Notes: a model not told the origin generated them from the sequence alone. Shown: positions 1-7,535, counted from the stretch's first letter. The stretch is DNA of 10,213 nt from an archaeon (GCA_021798095.1 JAJZYL010000034.1:1-10213); one strand, 5' to 3'. Program-made: numbers and translations.

Positions 1-69
1 TACATCTTTTCTTGGCCCGACCCTCTTGATCAGCCGGTAGCTGGTCCAGCAGGCGGGGTGATAATATAG
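1..69 (+). CDS. Possible 3' end of a plus-strand gene (partial)
   Basis: Frame 1 is open from the window edge to a TAG at 67-69, giving 22 residues that begin YIFSWPDP and end AGGVII. It stops five bases before the end of the PEP carboxykinase gene on the other strand, which would be a normal convergent arrangement. Frame 2 is also open for 12 codons, and the stretch is too short to recognise a family. The call rests only on the open frame and the position, so it could be chance. Confidence 0.25.
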   Translation, partial: YIFSWPDPLDQPVAGPAGGVII

Positions 70-74
70 TACGA

Positions 75-1544
75 TCATATGTATGCTGAAAGGAACTCCA
101 TCTCTGGGTAGTTTTCGTGTATGTATTTTATTCTCTCGGCTCTGAGCTCGGCCATCCTCTTTTCGTACTGCTCCTTCTCGAACGCCCTGTGGATATCGAA
201 TTTCCCCTCACCATCCAGAACGTCCATCCTGAGGATTTCATCGTGCCTCCATTTGGACCCGCCCCTGACCACCGCGTAAAGTGAATCCAGAGTGACCCTA
301 GGCGTGATCTTCGAGTCCCCGACGCTTCCAGTGTTCACCAAATAGGCGCTCATAGAGCTGTTGATCTTCAAGAACTGATATAGGATCAGCGCGTTCTTCC
401 ACTTCGGCTTTATTATGAAAGGATCGAAGCCGAGCGTCCTAACCGGCCTGTTTACAAGCGATTTATCCTCTGTGCCGGCTGAGGTCATCACCGATTCGCC
501 AAGCAGGAAATAGGCTGCCGCCTGCTCCGGGCAGCTGAACTTCGAAACTACAGGCATATCGTTCCTCCTCGTCAGAAAGAACAGATAATTGACAGACCCT
601 ATATCGAACAGGTCATCTGATAGCTTAACGCTCCTCTTGATGGCTATGGCCCTCCCGTTCGAGGAAACTGTCAAATCGGAGAAGTCCACCTTGCCTCCCT
701 TAATTGTAACGTTCTCAAGAATTGCGTCGTGGTGCTCCAGCCCTGAAGCGAGGATCGGCAGGGATGGTATGCTGTCGGTCTTGGGATAGAAGTTCATCTC
801 CGTTCCGAACGCCCTTCCGCTCGGCGTGAGGATCATTATGTCGTCCTGCCTTACGATGGTCTCCACCCCGTCATATTCCTCCTTCGACACGGTTAGCGTG
901 CTCTTCCCTGTTCCGCTGAGGCCAAATATCAGGGCCCCCCTCTCCACCATCCTGCCATCCTCCGACCACCTGTAAACCTTTCCACCAGCGTGTAACCCTA
1001 TCATGTTGAGCCTTTCCCTTGCGAAATGCATGCCGAGCCTTAGCGCGCTCATCTTGAGTTCGCCATAGTAATCGGAGCCCAGTATAAGCGTAGAATAATT
1101 TAGCGGGTCCACGTATACGGCCGTCTCCGGCCATTCGGGGATGTCCACAAGCCTGATATCGGGCTCCCTATCCTCGGGGGCTGGAAAGTAGTTCCTCATG
1201 AACATCAACGCGAGGTGCGGATACTTCGTGCTTATTAGAAGCTCCGACTTGAGCCTTAAAGATTGAGAGGACCCGATGGCCCTGTCGATCAGGTAGTAGG
1301 ATCCAGTGCCAGCGGCCCTCCTCACCGATTCAAATATGTCATCTGGCTGGGTGGTAAGAGCGTTGATATCCTCCACGGTTTTGTCCGGGCTTCTAGCCTT
1401 GACCTTGGAATTGAACGCCATTATACCCATGTTGTTTGCGATTGAAAACCTTGCTGCCTCCCTTTCGATCAGCGGCTCCCCGGGGTTAACTATTATCCTT
1501 CCGTGTTCACGGATATAGTGAAACAGTTCGTCGATTCCAGCCAT
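75..1544 (-). CDS. pckA: Phosphoenolpyruvate carboxykinase (ATP-type), divergent
   Basis: Predicted cytosolic enzyme that converts oxaloacetate plus ATP to PEP, CO2 and ADP, the entry step of gluconeogenesis. The 489-residue protein is somewhat shorter than the roughly 530 usual for ATP-type enzymes. The kinase-1a P-loop GLSGTGKST is at residues 208-216, just after a GLHAGGKVYRW stretch. A second acidic motif, RQDDIMIL (232-239), sits where the family has the metal-binding GDDEHGW. The segment TEDKSLVNRP (358-367) and the late YLVNTG (401-406) match the nucleotide and adenine-binding C-terminal region. The usual FEGGCYAK motif is replaced by GTEMNFYPK (about 247-255), so this is a divergent branch. 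The ATG at 1544 is supported by a TATA-like box about 24 bases upstream. It is transcribed away from the aldo/keto reductase. A related P-loop kinase with another substrate cannot be fully excluded, but the overall length and motif order favour PEP carboxykinase. Confidence 0.85.
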   Translation of the reverse strand: MAGIDELFHYIREHGRIIVNPGEPLIEREAARFSIANNMGIMAFNSKVKARSPDKTVEDINALTTQPDDIFESVRRAAGTGSYYLIDRAIGSSQSLRLKSELLISTKYPHLALMFMRNYFPAPEDREPDIRLVDIPEWPETAVYVDPLNYSTLILGSDYYGELKMSALRLGMHFARERLNMIGLHAGGKVYRWSEDGRMVERGALIFGLSGTGKSTLTVSKEEYDGVETIVRQDDIMILTPSGRAFGTEMNFYPKTDSIPSLPILASGLEHHDAILENVTIKGGKVDFSDLTVSSNGRAIAIKRSVKLSDDLFDIGSVNYLFFLTRRNDMPVVSKFSCPEQAAAYFLLGESVMTSAGTEDKSLVNRPVRTLGFDPFIIKPKWKNALILYQFLKINSSMSAYLVNTGSVGDSKITPRVTLDSLYAVVRGGSKWRHDEILRMDVLDGEGKFDIHRAFEKEQYEKRMAELRAERIKYIHENYPEMEFLSAYI

Positions 1545-1562
1545 GCGACACCCACGAATTGA

Positions 1563-1576
1563 ATATATTTAACTTT
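1563..1576 (-). promoter_or_regulatory. TATA box/BRE of the PEP carboxykinase gene
   Basis: On the minus strand this reads AAAGTTAAATATAT: a purine-rich BRE-like AAAG followed by a TATA-like element centred near 1568, about 24 bases before the ATG. This is the archaeal distance from TATA to transcription start, so a leaderless transcript is expected. Inferred from spacing and composition only. Confidence 0.6.
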
Positions 1577-1616
1577 AATCCCAGTTTAGACATTGCTGTA
1601 GCGGAACGATAGCTTG

Positions 1617-1626
1617 ATTTATATAA
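1617..1626 (+). promoter_or_regulatory. TATA box of the aldo/keto reductase gene
   Basis: The sequence ATTTATATAA is centred about 25 bases before the ATG at 1647, which predicts a leaderless mRNA. It also decides the start: an in-frame TTG at 1614 lies at the upstream edge of this box and so would be outside the transcript. Confidence 0.65.
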
Positions 1627-1646
1627 CCTGCTTACTCCCTGGCATC

Positions 1647-2477
1647 ATGTTATATAAGAAATTCGGAGGGGACGGCCCCGACGTGTCAGAAGTTGGGATG
1701 GGCACCTACTACGATGCGGGATGGATAGTCGCAGCGCGTATGGGCTGGCTGCGAGGAAGACAACAGAAGATAAAGGCCATCAAGGCTGGCCTGGAAGGAG
1801 GGATAAACCTCATAGATACGGCGGAGATATATGGTTCGGAGCCGTTAGTAGCCGAAGCCATAGCTGGATATGATAGGCGGAAGATTTTCCTGGCAACAAA
1901 GGTATGGTCAAACCATCTTCATCGTGGCCACCTTATTAGGAGCCTTAACAGGAGCCTTGAGAGGTTAAAAACCGACTATGTGGACCTTTATCAGGTGCAC
2001 TTCCCCAACCGCGGGGTAAGCATATCCGAGACGATGGGCGCGATGGAGGAACTGGTGGACCAGGGGAAGGTGAGGTTCATAGGCGTCAGCAACTTCTCCC
2101 TCGAAAGTATAATTGAAGCAAAGAGCGCCCTAAGGAAACACGGGCTGGCTGCCGTTCAGCTCAGTTACAGCCTAGCGAACAGGGGTATTGAAAAGGATAT
2201 CATCCCATACTGCGAAAAGGAGGGGATCATGCTGCTGGCATACTATCCTCTAGCCCACGGCAGGCTGGCATCAGCCAGAGGCGACGTACAGGAGCTTGCA
2301 AGAAAATACGGAAGGACGATGGCACAGATGGCCCTGAACTGGCTTATATCCAAGCCGAACGTGCTTCCTATCCCTCGCGCTTCGACCGAGGAGCATGTAA
2401 CGGAGAACCTAGGAGCCAGTGGATGGAGCATGTCGGACGACGACAGGGCTTTACTCGAAGCAGCCCTTCAGAAGTAA
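1647..2477 (+). CDS. Aldo/keto reductase family oxidoreductase
   Basis: Predicted soluble NADP(H)-dependent (beta/alpha)8-barrel reductase of carbonyl compounds. The 276-residue length is normal for the family. All four catalytic positions are visible: Asp57 and Tyr62 in NLIDTAEIYGSE, Lys85 in LATKVWS, and His118 in YQVHFPNRG. The family signature GVSNFS is at 146-151, and the cofactor-phosphate loop is likely PIPRAST (241-247). The ATG at 1647 is preferred over the TTG at 1614 because the protein then begins MLYKKFGG, like other family members, and because the TATA box overlaps the upstream option. It is transcribed alone and divergently from the PEP carboxykinase gene. The physiological substrate cannot be read from the sequence; aldose, 2,5-diketogluconate and general aldehyde reductases share these motifs. 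An unusual segment is residues 22-42 (YDAGWIVAARMGW and following), which replaces the short loop usual before the helix with QQKIKAIKAG. Confidence 0.88.
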   Translation: MLYKKFGGDGPDVSEVGMGTYYDAGWIVAARMGWLRGRQQKIKAIKAGLEGGINLIDTAEIYGSEPLVAEAIAGYDRRKIFLATKVWSNHLHRGHLIRSLNRSLERLKTDYVDLYQVHFPNRGVSISETMGAMEELVDQGKVRFIGVSNFSLESIIEAKSALRKHGLAAVQLSYSLANRGIEKDIIPYCEKEGIMLLAYYPLAHGRLASARGDVQELARKYGRTMAQMALNWLISKPNVLPIPRASTEEHVTENLGASGWSMSDDDRALLEAALQK

Positions 2478-2496
2478 GAACGCAGTTAATTAAGAA

Positions 2497-2582
2497 AGGG
2501 CCTATGCGAGTAAGTTTGTCGGCGGCCGTTGGTTTGTGACCTAATTAGCGTTAATGCTGTTCCTGCCCGCGGGATAGGCCTT
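2497..2582. repeat. Inverted repeat just after the aldo/keto reductase
   Basis: The arms GGCCTAT (2499-2505) and ATAGGCC (2574-2580) match perfectly, and pairing extends outward by one G-U and one A-U pair. The 68 enclosed bases contain the palindromes CTAATTAG (2541-2548) and CCCGCGGG (2566-2573). It begins about 20 bases after the reductase stop codon, so it could structure the 3' end of that mRNA. Function unknown. Confidence 0.4.
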
Positions 2583-2738
2583 GTCCGTCAGTCCTTCACT
2601 ACATCAATGGATCGATGTCTATTATGACGAAATAAGGATCATTAGGTTAACCCCGGGTGTAGATTGTGGAGTTGCAGACCTCCTGCTTATTTCGCCCTCC
2701 ATACTCTCAAGGCCTGCAGTCAATATAGTTAGGGCAAG

Positions 2739-2764
2739 AAGGCATCACAAAAGCGGAATGCCTT
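2739..2764. repeat. Hairpin-forming inverted repeat
   Basis: A perfect 7-base inverted repeat, AAGGCAT (2739-2745) and ATGCCTT (2758-2764), surrounds a 12-base A-rich loop. It lies between two convergent genes. It could mark transcript ends, but no clear T-run follows it on either strand, so a terminator call is not secure. Confidence 0.4.
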
Positions 2765-2898
2765 GAATAAGTATGTTTGAGGCGCAGGGCATCTAGCTCG
2801 GGGAGCTCAACTGCAGAAGGATGAGCTTTGCAAGGTATTGGCCGGAGATATATTCATCTGTGCAGAGAGGCTAAGTTATGAACTAGGGGTATCTGAAT

Positions 2899-3420
2899 TT
2901 ACAGCTTCCCCTGAACCCCTAACATCTCGATAAGAACCTGTCCGTTATTTACCGTATCTCCTTCGCTCACCAATATATCCTTAACAATCGCCTCCCGCTC
3001 CCCCCTTAAAATCGACTCCATTTTCATGGATTCCACAACAAGGAGGGCCTGACCCGGCTTGATGTGATCCCCCTTACCAACCATCACCCGTGTAACCCTG
3101 CCCGGCAGGGGAGAACGTAGGGTTTCTAAAGCTGGAGCCAACTGCCTGGTTGGGCGTGAAACCAGGGCCCCAGAATCGACACGTTGGAATGTCATCTCCT
3201 CGCCATCTACCAAAATGGATACTTTAGATGGCAAAAGCCGAAGAATGCTGACGGACAAGGTCCTGTCATCAAGGTGAACTAGGAATGTGCCTGGCTCCGT
3301 AGCGTTCTCGATCTTGATGCCCATTGCTTTACCTCCGAGTTTAATGCGGAACCTATCACCCTTGCGCCCCACGTACAGAGTAATCGGGCCTTGCTCAGAA
3401 AGGAACTCATATCGCTTCAT
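2899..3420 (-). CDS. accB: Biotin carboxyl carrier protein of acyl-CoA carboxylase
   Basis: Carries covalently bound biotin between the biotin carboxylase and carboxyltransferase subunits encoded just upstream. The 173-residue protein has an N-terminal domain of about 80 beta-rich residues, a Pro/Ala-containing linker (about 88-103), and a C-terminal biotinyl domain (about 104-170). The biotin-acceptor motif is ESMKMES, with Lys133 as the expected biotinylated residue. PLPGRV and the VKDILVSEGDTVNNGQVLIE stretch mark the two halves of the barrel. Met at 3420 (MKRYEF) is preferred to a GTG at 3432 because family proteins start there. It overlaps the end of the biotin carboxylase gene by 14 bases, so translation is probably coupled. 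The N-terminal 80 residues may be the docking domain that holds the carboxylase together. It is the last gene of the operon. Confidence 0.9.
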   Translation of the reverse strand: MKRYEFLSEQGPITLYVGRKGDRFRIKLGGKAMGIKIENATEPGTFLVHLDDRTLSVSILRLLPSKVSILVDGEEMTFQRVDSGALVSRPTRQLAPALETLRSPLPGRVTRVMVGKGDHIKPGQALLVVESMKMESILRGEREAIVKDILVSEGDTVNNGQVLIEMLGVQGKL

Positions 3421-4912
3421 AAAACCTGCCACTCATCGAATGGGCCGGCTCAGCCCGTCCATTATGCTCGTTGCCGGTATAATTTGGCTTTGCGCGCAGA
3501 TCCATTTCCATCATCGTGGCAGCTATGGCGGCGCCTACCTGAACGCTAAGCGCCCTTTCCCGAAATACCGTATCTACCAGTTTCTGCCTTATGTCCCCGT
3601 TTTCAACAGACATCGTATTCAATCCGCCCCTCAACAGCCGCCTGTCGTTAAGGATGATTTTGTGCAGGGGGATGGTAGTTTTAATCCCTCTTACATAGAA
3701 CTCGTCCAGTGCCTGTAACATCCTCGTCCGTGCGCCTTTCAAGTTCTCCCCCCAAGCTACCAACTTTGCCAGCAGAGGATCATAGTGACTGGTGATGGAG
3801 CTTCCCCGGGAAACAGCGGTTTCAACTCTGATACCCATACCCGTTGGAATGTGCCATTCTGTGATTCGGCCAATGGAAGGCAGAAGATCCACCGGGTCCT
3901 CGGCATTGATTCTGCACTCTATCGCGGCCCCCTTGAAGTGCACTTCCTCCTGATCCAGCACAATACCTTCGCCAGATGCTATCCTTAACTGTAGTTCCAC
4001 CAAGTCGACCCCAGAGATCGCCTCGGTGATTGGATGCTCAACCTGTAACCTAGGGTTCACTTCAGTAAAATAGAAATTCTCATCAGTATCCATGACAAAT
4101 TCAACAGTTCCAATGTTTTCATATGATAAACCTTTCATCAATCGTATGGCATAATCAAGCAGGCGCTCCCTTGATGCTTCTCGCAGGAGGGGAGCGGGCG
4201 TCATCTCTATCAGCTTCTGGTACCTGCGCTGAATGGTACATTCCCTTTCACCGAGGTGAATTACCTTTCCATGTCCGTCCGATGCGGTCTGCACCTCAAG
4301 ATGGCGAACCGGCGAAATATATCGTTCGAGAAAGAAGCCCGATGGCCCAATCCCAACCCTCGGTAGCGCCTTAAACACCTCAGACATCTCCCCGTCATCG
4401 TTGATCGTCCTGATCCCCCTTCCGCCTCCACCGCGAACGGGCTTGAGAAGTATCGGATAGCCAAGCTCGTGGGCGATCCTTAGCGCCTGCCGTAGGCCGG
4501 TGATGGGCCCGCTTCCCTCCACCGTCGGTATGCCTCTGCTTTGGGCTATTCCCTTACAGGACACCTTGTTTGATACTGAAGCCAGGGTCCGAGGGGGAGG
4601 GCCTATAAACCTAATGCCGGCCCTTTCACATGCAGATGCAAACTTCCAGTCTTCAGACAGGAACCCGTATCCCGGGTGGACGGCGTCGGCCCCCAATTTT
4701 GATGCGACTCCGACCAACTGATCTATATCGAGATAGCCGTCCCCCTTTCCAGCAGTATTCAACCTGGCCGCCTTGTCCGCCATGCGCACGTGAAGGGACC
4801 CATTGTCAGGCTCAGAATATACCGCTATGGTCTCAATACCGAGAAGCCTACAGGTCCTAATTATCCTGGCAGCTATCTCCCCCCTGTTAGCTACGAGGAT
4901 TCTCTTGAACAA
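3407..4912 (-). CDS. accC: Biotin carboxylase subunit of acyl-CoA carboxylase
   Basis: Carboxylates the biotin of the carrier protein using ATP and bicarbonate. The 501-residue protein starts with the canonical MFKRILVANRGEIA from a TTG codon, with a weak AGGT-like ribosome site just upstream. The ATP-grasp core shows Lys157 followed by the glycine-rich loop GGGGRG (161-166), RHLEVQ with His204, the ERECTIQRRYQK block with Lys233, and TEVNPRLQVEHP (283-294) with metal-binding Glu284, Asn286 and the catalytic Arg288. The C-terminal domain has IECRINAEDP (331-340). The length exceeds the bacterial AccC of about 449 by a tail (about 450-501) with VGAAIAATM, a segment seen in acyl-CoA carboxylase biotin carboxylases. 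It begins 18 bases after the carboxyltransferase stop and overlaps the carrier gene by 14 bases. It is expected to act in the cytosol as part of a multi-subunit complex. Confidence 0.95.
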   Translation of the reverse strand: MFKRILVANRGEIAARIIRTCRLLGIETIAVYSEPDNGSLHVRMADKAARLNTAGKGDGYLDIDQLVGVASKLGADAVHPGYGFLSEDWKFASACERAGIRFIGPPPRTLASVSNKVSCKGIAQSRGIPTVEGSGPITGLRQALRIAHELGYPILLKPVRGGGGRGIRTINDDGEMSEVFKALPRVGIGPSGFFLERYISPVRHLEVQTASDGHGKVIHLGERECTIQRRYQKLIEMTPAPLLREASRERLLDYAIRLMKGLSYENIGTVEFVMDTDENFYFTEVNPRLQVEHPITEAISGVDLVELQLRIASGEGIVLDQEEVHFKGAAIECRINAEDPVDLLPSIGRITEWHIPTGMGIRVETAVSRGSSITSHYDPLLAKLVAWGENLKGARTRMLQALDEFYVRGIKTTIPLHKIILNDRRLLRGGLNTMSVENGDIRQKLVDTVFRERALSVQVGAAIAATMMEMDLRAKPNYTGNEHNGRAEPAHSMSGRFYEAI

Positions 4913-4930
4913 TCTAACCTGCCCATCCGC

Positions 4931-6607
4931 CTATAGCTGTATGTTGCCGTGCTTCTTGGCAGGCCTGAATTCGCTCTTATTTCTAAGGGACCAGAGCGCC
5001 GAAATGATCCGTGGCCTGGTGGCCGAAGGCCGTATAACTTCGTCTATTATGCCCCTGCCAGCGGCTTCGTAGGGGTTGGCGAACCTTTCCTTGTAATCCA
5101 TGACCAGCCACCTCCTTAGAGCTTCCGGCTCACTGGAATCTTCGATCTGCTTCCTGTAGAGGACGCTGATGGCCCCTTCGGGCCCCATCACCGCTATCTC
5201 AGCGCCTGGCCAGGCATAGTTGATGTCGGCCCTGCTGTACTTGGAGCCCATGGCACAGTAAGCGCCGCCGTATGCCTTTTTCAATACAACTGTAACCTTC
5301 GGTACCGTGGCTTCGGAGTAAGCATAGAGCAGCTTGCTGCCGTGCCTAATCAGCCCATTCTGCTCCTGATCGACGCCTGGCATATATCCGGGAACATCCA
5401 CAAAGGTTACTATGGGGATGTTAAAGGCATCACAGAACCTTATGAACCTGGCCGCCTTCACCGAACTGTTGACGTCCAAGGCCCCGGAAAGGACCAAGGG
5501 CTGATTGGCTACCACTCCAACTGTTTCCCCATTCATTCTCGCAAAGCCCACGATGATGTTTCCAGCCCATTTCTCATGGATCTGCATCAGGTCGCCGTCG
5601 TCAACGACCCTCTCGATTATCACACGGACGTCATATAGCGTATATGGGTCCTTCGGGGCAAGCCGGTCCAGCTCCTCGTCTTCATCTTCCCAAGAACCCT
5701 TCCACTCTAGCCTCGGCGACCTTTCTGAATTATTTTGAGGAAGGAAGGAAATCAACCTCCTGATCTGCCTGAGGCATTCCATCTCATCTTCACAAAGGAA
5801 GTGAGCCACCCCGCTTTTCGAAGCATGGGTGGCTCCACCCCCCAGCTCAATAGGGCTTGCCTTTTCCCCTATTACCGACCTGACCACTTCAGGCCCGGTT
5901 ACAAACATGTAGCTGTTATCCCTTAACATGAAAACAAAATCCGTCATGGCTGGAGAATATACTGCGGCACCGGCACACGGCCCAAGTATCGCGCTTATCT
6001 GAGGTATAACCCCAGACGCCAGGGTATTCCTGAAAAACATTTCACTTACGGCGGCCAAACTTCCCACTCCTTCCTGTATCCTTGCACCTCCTGAATCGTT
6101 AAGCCCCACTATGGGAGCGCCGTTCTTTAGCGCTAGGTCCATGACCTTGGTTATCTTTTTCACATGGGCTTCGCCCAATGAGCCACCCATTACGGTAAAA
6201 TCGTCTGCATATGTATAGACAAGCCTGCCATCGATCATTCCGTAGCCGGTAACTACCCCATCGCCGAGCGCGCTTTTTCCATCCTCCCCCTTTGTTCTGG
6301 CAGCCACGAACTTGTCAAGTTCATGAAACGTGTTTTCATCGAACAACCGCGCTATCCTTTCCCTGGCCGTCTGTTTGCCCTTCTTGTGCTGCTCCCTTAT
6401 CCTATCAGGGCCACCGCCCATTTCTGCGACTCTATTGACCTCTTCAAACCTAGAGTAATCATCCGAAACCGCTAACCCGTTTTCTGGACGCAAAAGCGGT
6501 TCCTCCGAAGAAACTTCCACTGAAGTTCCATAACTTGCCCCCAGCTTACCCCCGTCTGCCTCGATCGCATCTTCGGCCTCTCGCCTGCGGGCCCTTAAAG
6601 TAACCAT
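4931..6607 (-). CDS. pccB: Acyl-CoA (propionyl-/acetyl-CoA) carboxyltransferase subunit
   Basis: Transfers the carboxyl group from carboxybiotin to acetyl-CoA or propionyl-CoA, giving malonyl- or methylmalonyl-CoA. The 558-residue protein has both crotonase-like halves. DSGGARIQEG (171-180) is in the first acyl-CoA-binding region, followed by GPCAGAAVYSPAMTDF. FVDVPGYMPGVDQE (402-415), AYGGAY (445-450) and DINYAWPGAEIAVMGPEGA are in the second. The C-terminus ends KKHGNIQL as is typical. The family core (GGGPDRIREQHKKGKQTARERI, residues 64-85) normally begins close to the N-terminus, but here about 50 extra residues precede it. The ATG at 6607 is supported by a TATA-like box about 27 bases upstream. 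First gene of the three-gene carboxylase operon, 18 bases ahead of accC. The residue after GGAY that helps set substrate choice is Cys451. Acetyl-CoA versus propionyl-CoA preference is unresolved. Confidence 0.92.
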   Translation of the reverse strand: MVTLRARRREAEDAIEADGGKLGASYGTSVEVSSEEPLLRPENGLAVSDDYSRFEEVNRVAEMGGGPDRIREQHKKGKQTARERIARLFDENTFHELDKFVAARTKGEDGKSALGDGVVTGYGMIDGRLVYTYADDFTVMGGSLGEAHVKKITKVMDLALKNGAPIVGLNDSGGARIQEGVGSLAAVSEMFFRNTLASGVIPQISAILGPCAGAAVYSPAMTDFVFMLRDNSYMFVTGPEVVRSVIGEKASPIELGGGATHASKSGVAHFLCEDEMECLRQIRRLISFLPQNNSERSPRLEWKGSWEDEDEELDRLAPKDPYTLYDVRVIIERVVDDGDLMQIHEKWAGNIIVGFARMNGETVGVVANQPLVLSGALDVNSSVKAARFIRFCDAFNIPIVTFVDVPGYMPGVDQEQNGLIRHGSKLLYAYSEATVPKVTVVLKKAYGGAYCAMGSKYSRADINYAWPGAEIAVMGPEGAISVLYRKQIEDSSEPEALRRWLVMDYKERFANPYEAAGRGIIDEVIRPSATRPRIISALWSLRNKSEFRPAKKHGNIQL

Positions 6608-6627
6608 TTGACGCCTTGAACGGAGAA

Positions 6628-6640
6628 AATTATTTAAGCG
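6628..6640 (-). promoter_or_regulatory. TATA box of the carboxylase operon
   Basis: The minus-strand sequence CGCTTAAATAATT is centred about 27 bases upstream of the carboxyltransferase ATG, predicting a leaderless operon mRNA. A run of five Ts lies just upstream on the minus strand (6646-6650) and could mark the end of the birA transcript. The 136-base gap to birA contains no other clear signal. Confidence 0.55.
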
Positions 6641-6743
6641 TTGTTAAAAATGTCAAGTTTAGCCATAAACTACGTTAATTGACGAATAATGATAAACCAA
6701 GGACCAGCTACCATTCCCACGCGAACCTGTCTGCCCAGCTGTA

Positions 6744-7502
6744 TCACCCCCCTTGGGGTTGTTCCTCATTCATCCATTCAATATCCTCCGGCCGCAGGGT
6801 CGATACCCTTCCTGCATGCCTGACCATGAGGCTGCCATCAGTGGCCAAGTCTTCGGCCGTGTAGATCCTGACGCATTTCTGGTCGATTCGCTTGATCCTT
6901 ATCCTCCTGCCTATGGTCGTCGTATAAGCGCGAAGGTCCCCAATTAAGTCCCTATTCGCTATCAAGCTAGAATACAGATAGGAGAAATTACGCAGTATGG
7001 ACCACCTGACAAGGCCTATCTCCACTCGCCTGCCCAGCTCCATAGCTATGCTGGTGGGCATCGTGCCTCCCCGCCTACGGCTTACCTCCCGGGGAGTGAC
7101 GTTGACGTTAACGCCCACTCCGATTACCAAATATGATATCTGATGGCCGGCGTATTCGGAATGGGCTATGGTGCCCGCGAGCTTCCTGTAACCCACCATG
7201 ACATCGTTGGGCCACCTTATGGAAGCCCGAAGTCCAGTCGCATCGAAGACGCCCTTGACAACTGAAAGTCCAGATATAAGTGGTACCAGAGCGATCGGAA
7301 CCGCCCTCCTCGGGCGCAGCACTAAGGACATATAAAGGCCGCCAGCAGGAGACTTCCACTCCCTATTATGCCTGCCTACCCCCCTAAATTGAGTCTTAGC
7401 CGCTATTACAGTTCCCTCCCGGGCGCCATGAGAGGCAAGTTCGATCGCGGCTGCCTGTGTTGAACCAACCTCTTCAAGCTCGGAGACGAACCATCTGATC
7501 AA
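6744..7502 (-). CDS. birA: Biotin--[carboxyl carrier protein] ligase
   Basis: Activates biotin to biotinyl-AMP and attaches it to the acceptor lysine of the carrier protein, here most likely Lys133 of the neighbouring AccB. The 252-residue protein lacks an N-terminal helix-turn-helix, so it is the single-function type and not a repressor. Visible motifs are EEVGSTQ (10-16), the biotin-binding loop GVGRHNREWKSPAGGLYMSL (41-60), IRWPNDV (95-101) followed by RKLAGTI (106-112) with Lys107 as the catalytic lysine, and GVGVNVN (128-134). A short SH3-like C-terminal domain (about 200-243) is present. The canonical GRGR loop reads GVGR. The start is a TTG, with a TATA-like box 7523-7528 and a GAGG-like site just upstream; no nearby alternative start is as good. 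It lies 33 bases after bioY, so the two genes may be co-transcribed. Confidence 0.93.
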   Translation of the reverse strand: MIRWFVSELEEVGSTQAAAIELASHGAREGTVIAAKTQFRGVGRHNREWKSPAGGLYMSLVLRPRRAVPIALVPLISGLSVVKGVFDATGLRASIRWPNDVMVGYRKLAGTIAHSEYAGHQISYLVIGVGVNVNVTPREVSRRRGGTMPTSIAMELGRRVEIGLVRWSILRNFSYLYSSLIANRDLIGDLRAYTTTIGRRIRIKRIDQKCVRIYTAEDLATDGSLMVRHAGRVSTLRPEDIEWMNEEQPQGG

Positions 7503-7520
7503 TCTGTCCTCAACATTTAG

Positions 7521-7530
7521 TGTATAAACC
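7521..7530 (-). promoter_or_regulatory. Possible internal TATA box of birA
   Basis: The minus strand reads GGTTTATACA, centred about 23 bases before the birA TTG, within the 33-base gap after bioY. It could give birA its own leaderless transcript in addition to read-through from bioY. A GAGG-like ribosome site (about 7507-7510) argues instead for translation from a longer mRNA. Confidence 0.35.
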
Positions 7531-7535
7531 TGGAT

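Larger units (their letters stand above)
2478..2898. other. Gene-poor gap between convergent genes, with inverted repeats
   Basis: No convincing gene lies in these 421 bases between the ends of the aldo/keto reductase (plus) and the biotin carrier (minus). A TTG-initiated 61-codon frame at 2581-2766 has low-complexity content and no recognisable motif or clear promoter. The gap holds two inverted repeats, listed separately, and a short one (AGCTC at 2795-2799 with GAGCT at 2803-2807). It may carry transcript ends for both neighbours, decayed sequence or a small RNA. Confidence 0.6.

Noticed and set aside
2581..2766. 61-codon plus-strand frame in the gap after the aldo/keto reductase
   Set aside because: TTG start directly after a stop codon, no TATA box or ribosome site at a proper distance, no recognisable motif, and it contains an inverted-repeat arm.
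3287..3718. 143-codon plus-strand frame opposite accB and accC
   Set aside because: It is antisense to two well-supported overlapping genes, and its composition is that of a shadow frame.
5505..5738. Plus-strand frame with a serine run opposite the carboxyltransferase
   Set aside because: The serine run is the complement of the acidic EDEDEELD segment of the real gene.
40..6712. Shared 12-mer (GGTAGCTGGTCC) near the left edge and on the minus strand near 6700
   Set aside because: A 12-base match is expected by chance in a window of this size searched on both strands, and the flanks differ.
6744..6762. CCCC/GGGG hairpin at the end of birA as a terminator
   Set aside because: It lies within the last codons, the loop is too short, and no T-run follows.
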